Source: SYIM01 sp041182885
Lineage (GTDB): Bacteria > Pseudomonadota > Gammaproteobacteria > Burkholderiales > Burkholderiaceae_E
Length of the DNA: 8,026 bases
Direction of reading: 5' to 3'
NCBI GenBank assembly: GCA_049423065.1
Contig: JBMSQB010000130.1
Coordinates: 1-8,026 of the forward strand
The notes under the pieces are model-generated. The model was not told the origin of the DNA. It saw nothing but the letters and a program-made list of their open reading frames with translations, and did not search any database. This document shows, piece by piece, positions 5,823-8,026 of the stretch. Made by a program: the position numbers and the translations under genes. Every line of letters begins with the position of its first letter. Within the stretch, counting starts at the first letter, position 1.

Positions 5823-7055
5823 GTGACCCATCCTGATTCAGGCACGTTTCCGCCGCCCGCCGCCGAGATCGCCCGCCCGCCGGGGCTGATGCCGTATCTG
5901 CTGGCGCAGATCGTGTTTGGTTTGCTTGCCATGACGATCTGTCTGCCGTCGATGCAGCAGTGGGGCGAGATCTTTTCAACCGACGCCGCGCGCGTGCAGC
6001 TCACCTTCAGCGCGTTTGTCGTGGCGTACGGCGTGTCGCAGCTGTTGTATGGGCCGTTGTCGGACCGCTATGGTCGTCGGCCCGTTGTGCTGATCGGACT
6101 GGCGATCGCGATCGCGGGATCGGTTGCCGCAGTGTTGGCGCGCGATATCGACGGTCTGATCGTGGCGAGGCTTGTGCAGGGGTTGGGCTGTGGCGCCACC
6201 ATGGTGGTGGGGCGCTCACTGGTGCAGGACTATTTCGCGGGGCCTGAGCGCACGCGCGTCATGGCCATCATCGGCATGACCATGGGTGTGTGTCCGCCCG
6301 CGGCCACGCTGATTGGCGGGCAACTGCATGTTCACCTGGGCTGGCAGACGAACCTGGCGCTGGTTGCCGTATTGGGGGTGGTGCTGTTTGCGTTCGCCGC
6401 GCGGATGCTGCCGCGCGGCACGCGAGTGGCCTCGGCCGATGCGCACTGGGTGTTGGGCATGCTGCGCGCCTATGGGGCCCTGGCGCAGGTGCGGATCTAC
6501 CGCTGGCATGTGGTGATCCTCGGCTCATCCACCGGGGCTTTCTACACCTATCTCGCTGCCGCGCCGCTGGTGTTGCGCGGCTATGGGGTTGGGCCCGACG
6601 GCGTCGGATTCCATGTCATGACGGCGACGCTCTCCTATGTCGTCGGCAACTTCATGACCAGCCGCCTGATTGGCCGCCTGGGCGATCGAAGGCTGATGAT
6701 CACGGGCCAGGCCATCACCGCTGTCAGCATCGTTCTGATGATTGCGCTGTCGGGATGGGATTCGGCGCTGGCGTTTTCAGGTCCGGCGCTGGTGCTGGGT
6801 ATTGGTCACGGCTTTCTCATGCCGCCGACATTGTCTGGCACGGTGGGCTCCATGCCCGCACTGGCCGGGGCTGCGGCTGCGGCGGCGGGTCTGGTCCAGC
6901 AGATCAGCGGCGCCGCGGGCGGCTACGCGGTTGGTTTTGTCTCCACGGAAGGCAGTCTGCACAGCGCGCTGTTGCTGGGAGTGTTCACGCTCACGGGTCT
7001 GATCGGGCAGTGGGGGGTGGAGCGGTCGCGGGCGGGGTCGCAGAAGAGTGTGTGA
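5823..7055 (+). CDS. Major facilitator superfamily exporter, Bcr/CflA drug-resistance type
   Basis: 410 residues from a GTG, near the usual length of about 400 for Bcr/CflA proteins. Inner-membrane, proton-coupled 12-helix exporter. Seen in order: first helix YLLAQIVFGLLAMTICLPSM (25-44), the Bcr-like stretch VQLTFSAFVVAYGVSQLLYG (58-77), motif A GPLSDRYGRRPV (77-88), the fourth-helix ARLVQGLGCGATMVVGRSLV (115-134), and a degenerate motif C region GVCPPAATLIGGQL (155-168). The Gly-Pro of the antiporter motif is not intact there. A run of Ala and Gly at 6862-6900 encodes a late helix. Substrate cannot be told: relatives export bicyclomycin, sulfonamide, chloramphenicol or metabolites such as cysteine. 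The start is uncertain. GTG 5823 has no Shine-Dalgarno and adds a Pro-rich tail of 22 residues, while ATG 5889 starts just before the first helix. The gene lies 33 nt after livF and may share its transcript. Confidence 0.88.
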   Translation: MTHPDSGTFPPPAAEIARPPGLMPYLLAQIVFGLLAMTICLPSMQQWGEIFSTDAARVQLTFSAFVVAYGVSQLLYGPLSDRYGRRPVVLIGLAIAIAGSVAAVLARDIDGLIVARLVQGLGCGATMVVGRSLVQDYFAGPERTRVMAIIGMTMGVCPPAATLIGGQLHVHLGWQTNLALVAVLGVVLFAFAARMLPRGTRVASADAHWVLGMLRAYGALAQVRIYRWHVVILGSSTGAFYTYLAAAPLVLRGYGVGPDGVGFHVMTATLSYVVGNFMTSRLIGRLGDRRLMITGQAITAVSIVLMIALSGWDSALAFSGPALVLGIGHGFLMPPTLSGTVGSMPALAGAAAAAAGLVQQISGAAGGYAVGFVSTEGSLHSALLLGVFTLTGLIGQWGVERSRAGSQKSV

Positions 7056-7112
7056 GGCGCGATTGGGCCGTCGTCGCTGTCCGTAAACCCACCTCAACGC
7101 TGGTCAAATTCG

Positions 7113-7826
7113 ATCGGCGACGCCGTGGTCACCCCGCCCGAGGACGATGCGCTCTGCAGTGAACGGGTGGCACGCCTGCCCGGCGTGGTGTTTTGCTTCG
7201 CTCCCGAGACCGACTACCCCTTGCCGAATTGGGATGCGCCCGAGTTTCTCGCCCGGCCCATCACGTTCGGCTCGTTCAACAACGTGCCCAAGCTCACGCC
7301 GCGCACGCTCGCGCTGTGGGCGCGCGTGCTGTCGGAAGTGCCGGGGTCGCGACTGGTGTTGAAGGCGCCAAGCTTTGGTGACCCTGGCGCGGTGCGTGCC
7401 TTCAGCCAGCGCCTGGCTGCGCTCGGCGTTGATTCTGCGCGGGTGGAATTCCGCGGCCCGGTAGGCCTTGACCTGATGATGGCCGAATACGCCGACATCG
7501 ACATCGCGCTCGACCCCACGCCCTACAACGGCGGCACCACCAGCCTGCAGGCGATGTGGATGGGCGTGCCGGTGCTGACGCTGTATGGCCAGCACTTTGT
7601 TTCGCGCATGGGGGCCAGTTTCATGCGCGCGGCGCGCCTGCCCGATTGGGTGGTGACCAACGAAGACGACTATGTGCGCATGGCCCGCTGCATGGCAGCC
7701 GACCGCCGGGCGCTTCTGCAGTTGAAGCGCGCGCTGCGCGGCCGGTTGCGCGCGCTGCCCGGCTGGGATGTGGTGGCGCACACGCGGGCGATGGAGGCGG
7801 CGTTCGAGCAGATGGTGCGGGGGTAG
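7113..7826 (+). pseudogene. 5'-truncated GT41 (O-GlcNAc transferase/SPINDLY-like) glycosyltransferase, C-terminal catalytic half only
   Basis: The intact frame from a possible GTG start at 7125 gives 233 residues matching the C-terminal catalytic lobe of bacterial TPR-type GT41 enzymes, which transfer a sugar from a nucleotide sugar to protein Ser/Thr. Landmarks, counted from the GTG: EDDALCSERVARLPG (6-20), FGSFNNVPKLTP (48-59), where Lys56 corresponds to the essential Lys842 of human OGT, RLVLKAPSF (76-84), PTPYNGGTTSLQAMWMGVPV (131-150) forming the UDP-binding Thr-Thr loop, and SRMGASF (160-166). Homology starts even before the GTG, at about 7113 (IGDAVVTPP), and then stops abruptly. The TPR repeats and the N-terminal catalytic lobe with the active-site His are missing, and the exporter gene occupies the space where they would be. 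Full-length relatives are two to three times longer. No Shine-Dalgarno is seen. It is most likely a deletion remnant. No stop has accumulated, so the loss may be recent, or the piece may still be expressed. Confidence 0.8.
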
Positions 7827-7844
7827 GGTCCAGCCTCGACACCC

Positions 7845-7864
7845 CCGGAACCGGAGACCGGAGA
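7845..7864 (+). repeat. Short tandem repeat, CCGGAGA units
   Basis: CCGGAGA occurs twice in exact tandem (7851-7857 and 7858-7864), preceded by a partial copy CCGGAA (7845-7850). It lies in the non-coding stretch between the glycosyltransferase remnant and the antitoxin start. It is small and may be a chance low-complexity tract or the trace of replication slippage. No function is evident. Confidence 0.5.
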
Positions 7865-7886
7865 TGCGAGGTCAGTGGGGAGAGGG

Positions 7887-7903
7887 TTGACAACCAATGT
7901 CAA
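7887..7903 (+). promoter_or_regulatory. 17-nt inverted repeat overlapping a -35-like box, candidate antitoxin operator
   Basis: TTGACA (7887-7892) and TGTCAA (7898-7903) are perfect inverted copies separated by ACCAA. The left arm equals the sigma70 -35 consensus. The matching -10 position (about 7910-7915, AAGGAT) is weak and overlaps the ribosome site, so the promoter assignment is tentative. ParD-type ribbon-helix-helix antitoxins usually repress their own operon by binding palindromes in the promoter, and this one lies 18 nt before the ParD-like start, which fits autoregulation. Confidence 0.5.
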
Positions 7904-7909
7904 GCCATC

Positions 7910-7914
7910 AAGGA
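7910..7914 (+). promoter_or_regulatory. Ribosome binding site of the parD-like gene
   Basis: AAGGA lies 7 nt upstream of the ATG at 7922, a good Shine-Dalgarno distance. It supports this ATG over the in-frame ATG five codons later and supports real expression of the short partial gene. Confidence 0.65.
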
Positions 7915-7921
7915 TCTCGTC

Positions 7922-8026
7922 ATGAGTCGCCAAACCATGAGTTTCGCATTGCCCGAGTCGACGCGTGGGTACATCGATAACCGGGTCGCAGCAGGCAGTG
8001 ACGGCAACGCCAGAGAGTCCGCCCGC
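7922..8026 (+). CDS. ParD/CopG-like type II antitoxin, 5' part, continuing past the window end
   Basis: 35 codons are visible and remain open to the last base. The first residues, MSRQTMSFALPESTRGYIDN, match the N-terminal ribbon-helix-helix opening of ParD antitoxins (M-S-x-x-x-S-F-x-L-P-E, then a helix with Y-I-D). The following RVAAGSDGNARESAR corresponds to the family's 'V-x-S-G-x-Y-x-N-x-S-E-x-x-R' stretch, but is divergent: Asp replaces the usual Tyr, and Ala-Arg-Glu-Ser replaces Thr/Ala-Ser-Glu-Tyr. Full ParD proteins are about 80-90 residues, so more than half lies outside. ParD binds and neutralises the ParE-type gyrase toxin and represses its own operon; the toxin gene would be expected just downstream. 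The start is backed by AAGGA at 7910-7914. The divergence leaves open a degenerate copy. Confidence 0.7.
   Translation, partial: MSRQTMSFALPESTRGYIDNRVAAGSDGNARESAR

Noticed and set aside
7115..7125. Palindrome-like CGGCGACGCCG near the GT41 junction.
   Set aside because: The single-base centre cannot form a hairpin loop, and the bases fit the conserved Ile-Gly-Asp-Ala-Val codons of GT41, so coding explains it.
6290..7162. A 290-codon plus-strand frame overlapping the exporter gene.
   Set aside because: Gly/Arg/Cys-rich frame-shifted shadow of the exporter; no domain is visible, and the exporter frame shows clear MFS motifs.
1..8026. Searched by eye for tRNA or rRNA genes, CRISPR arrays, insertion-sequence ends and long repeats.
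   Set aside because: Nothing convincing was seen: no regularly spaced repeats, transposase-like frames or tRNA-like cloverleaf segments.

Overview
The window is GC-rich, densely packed bacterial DNA, and every supported gene lies on the + strand. Protein content suggests a proteobacterium, most likely a betaproteobacterium (Burkholderiales or a relative). That placement is inference from the look of the proteins and no search was run.

Layout. (1) 5-1159: a photolyase/cryptochrome-type flavoprotein that has the FAD-binding domain but not the usual N-terminal antenna domain, and that carries a C-terminal segment I cannot assign. (2) 1198-5789: a complete five-gene branched-chain amino acid-type (HAAT/Liv) ABC importer, in the order periplasmic binding protein, permease LivH, permease LivM, ATPase LivG, ATPase LivF. 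The last four genes overlap or touch end to end. The binding-protein gene is set apart by a 57-nt gap holding a perfect 10-bp hairpin that ends 8 nt before the livH start. (3) 5823-7055: a Bcr/CflA-type major facilitator exporter, 33 nt after livF and separated from it by a second hairpin. (4) 7113-7826: the 3' part of a GT41 (O-GlcNAc transferase/SPINDLY-like) gene with its TPR and N-terminal catalytic parts missing, most likely a remnant. (5) 7827-7921: a short intergenic region with a small tandem repeat and a 17-nt inverted repeat. (6) 7922-8026: the start of a ParD/CopG-like antitoxin gene that runs off the window end.

How they work together. The Liv cassette should capture a small carboxylated substrate in the periplasm and import it using ATP. 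No enzyme gene lies beside it, so the substrate (branched-chain amino acid, other amino acid or aromatic acid) is open. The exporter may share its transcript. The right end, with a beheaded glycosyltransferase next to a toxin-antitoxin start, looks like a rearrangement boundary.

I see no clearly new multi-gene system. The points most worth a second look are the antenna-less photolyase with its altered tryptophan chain and unassigned C-terminus, the GT41 remnant, the LivF with no H-loop histidine, and the hairpin in front of livH.
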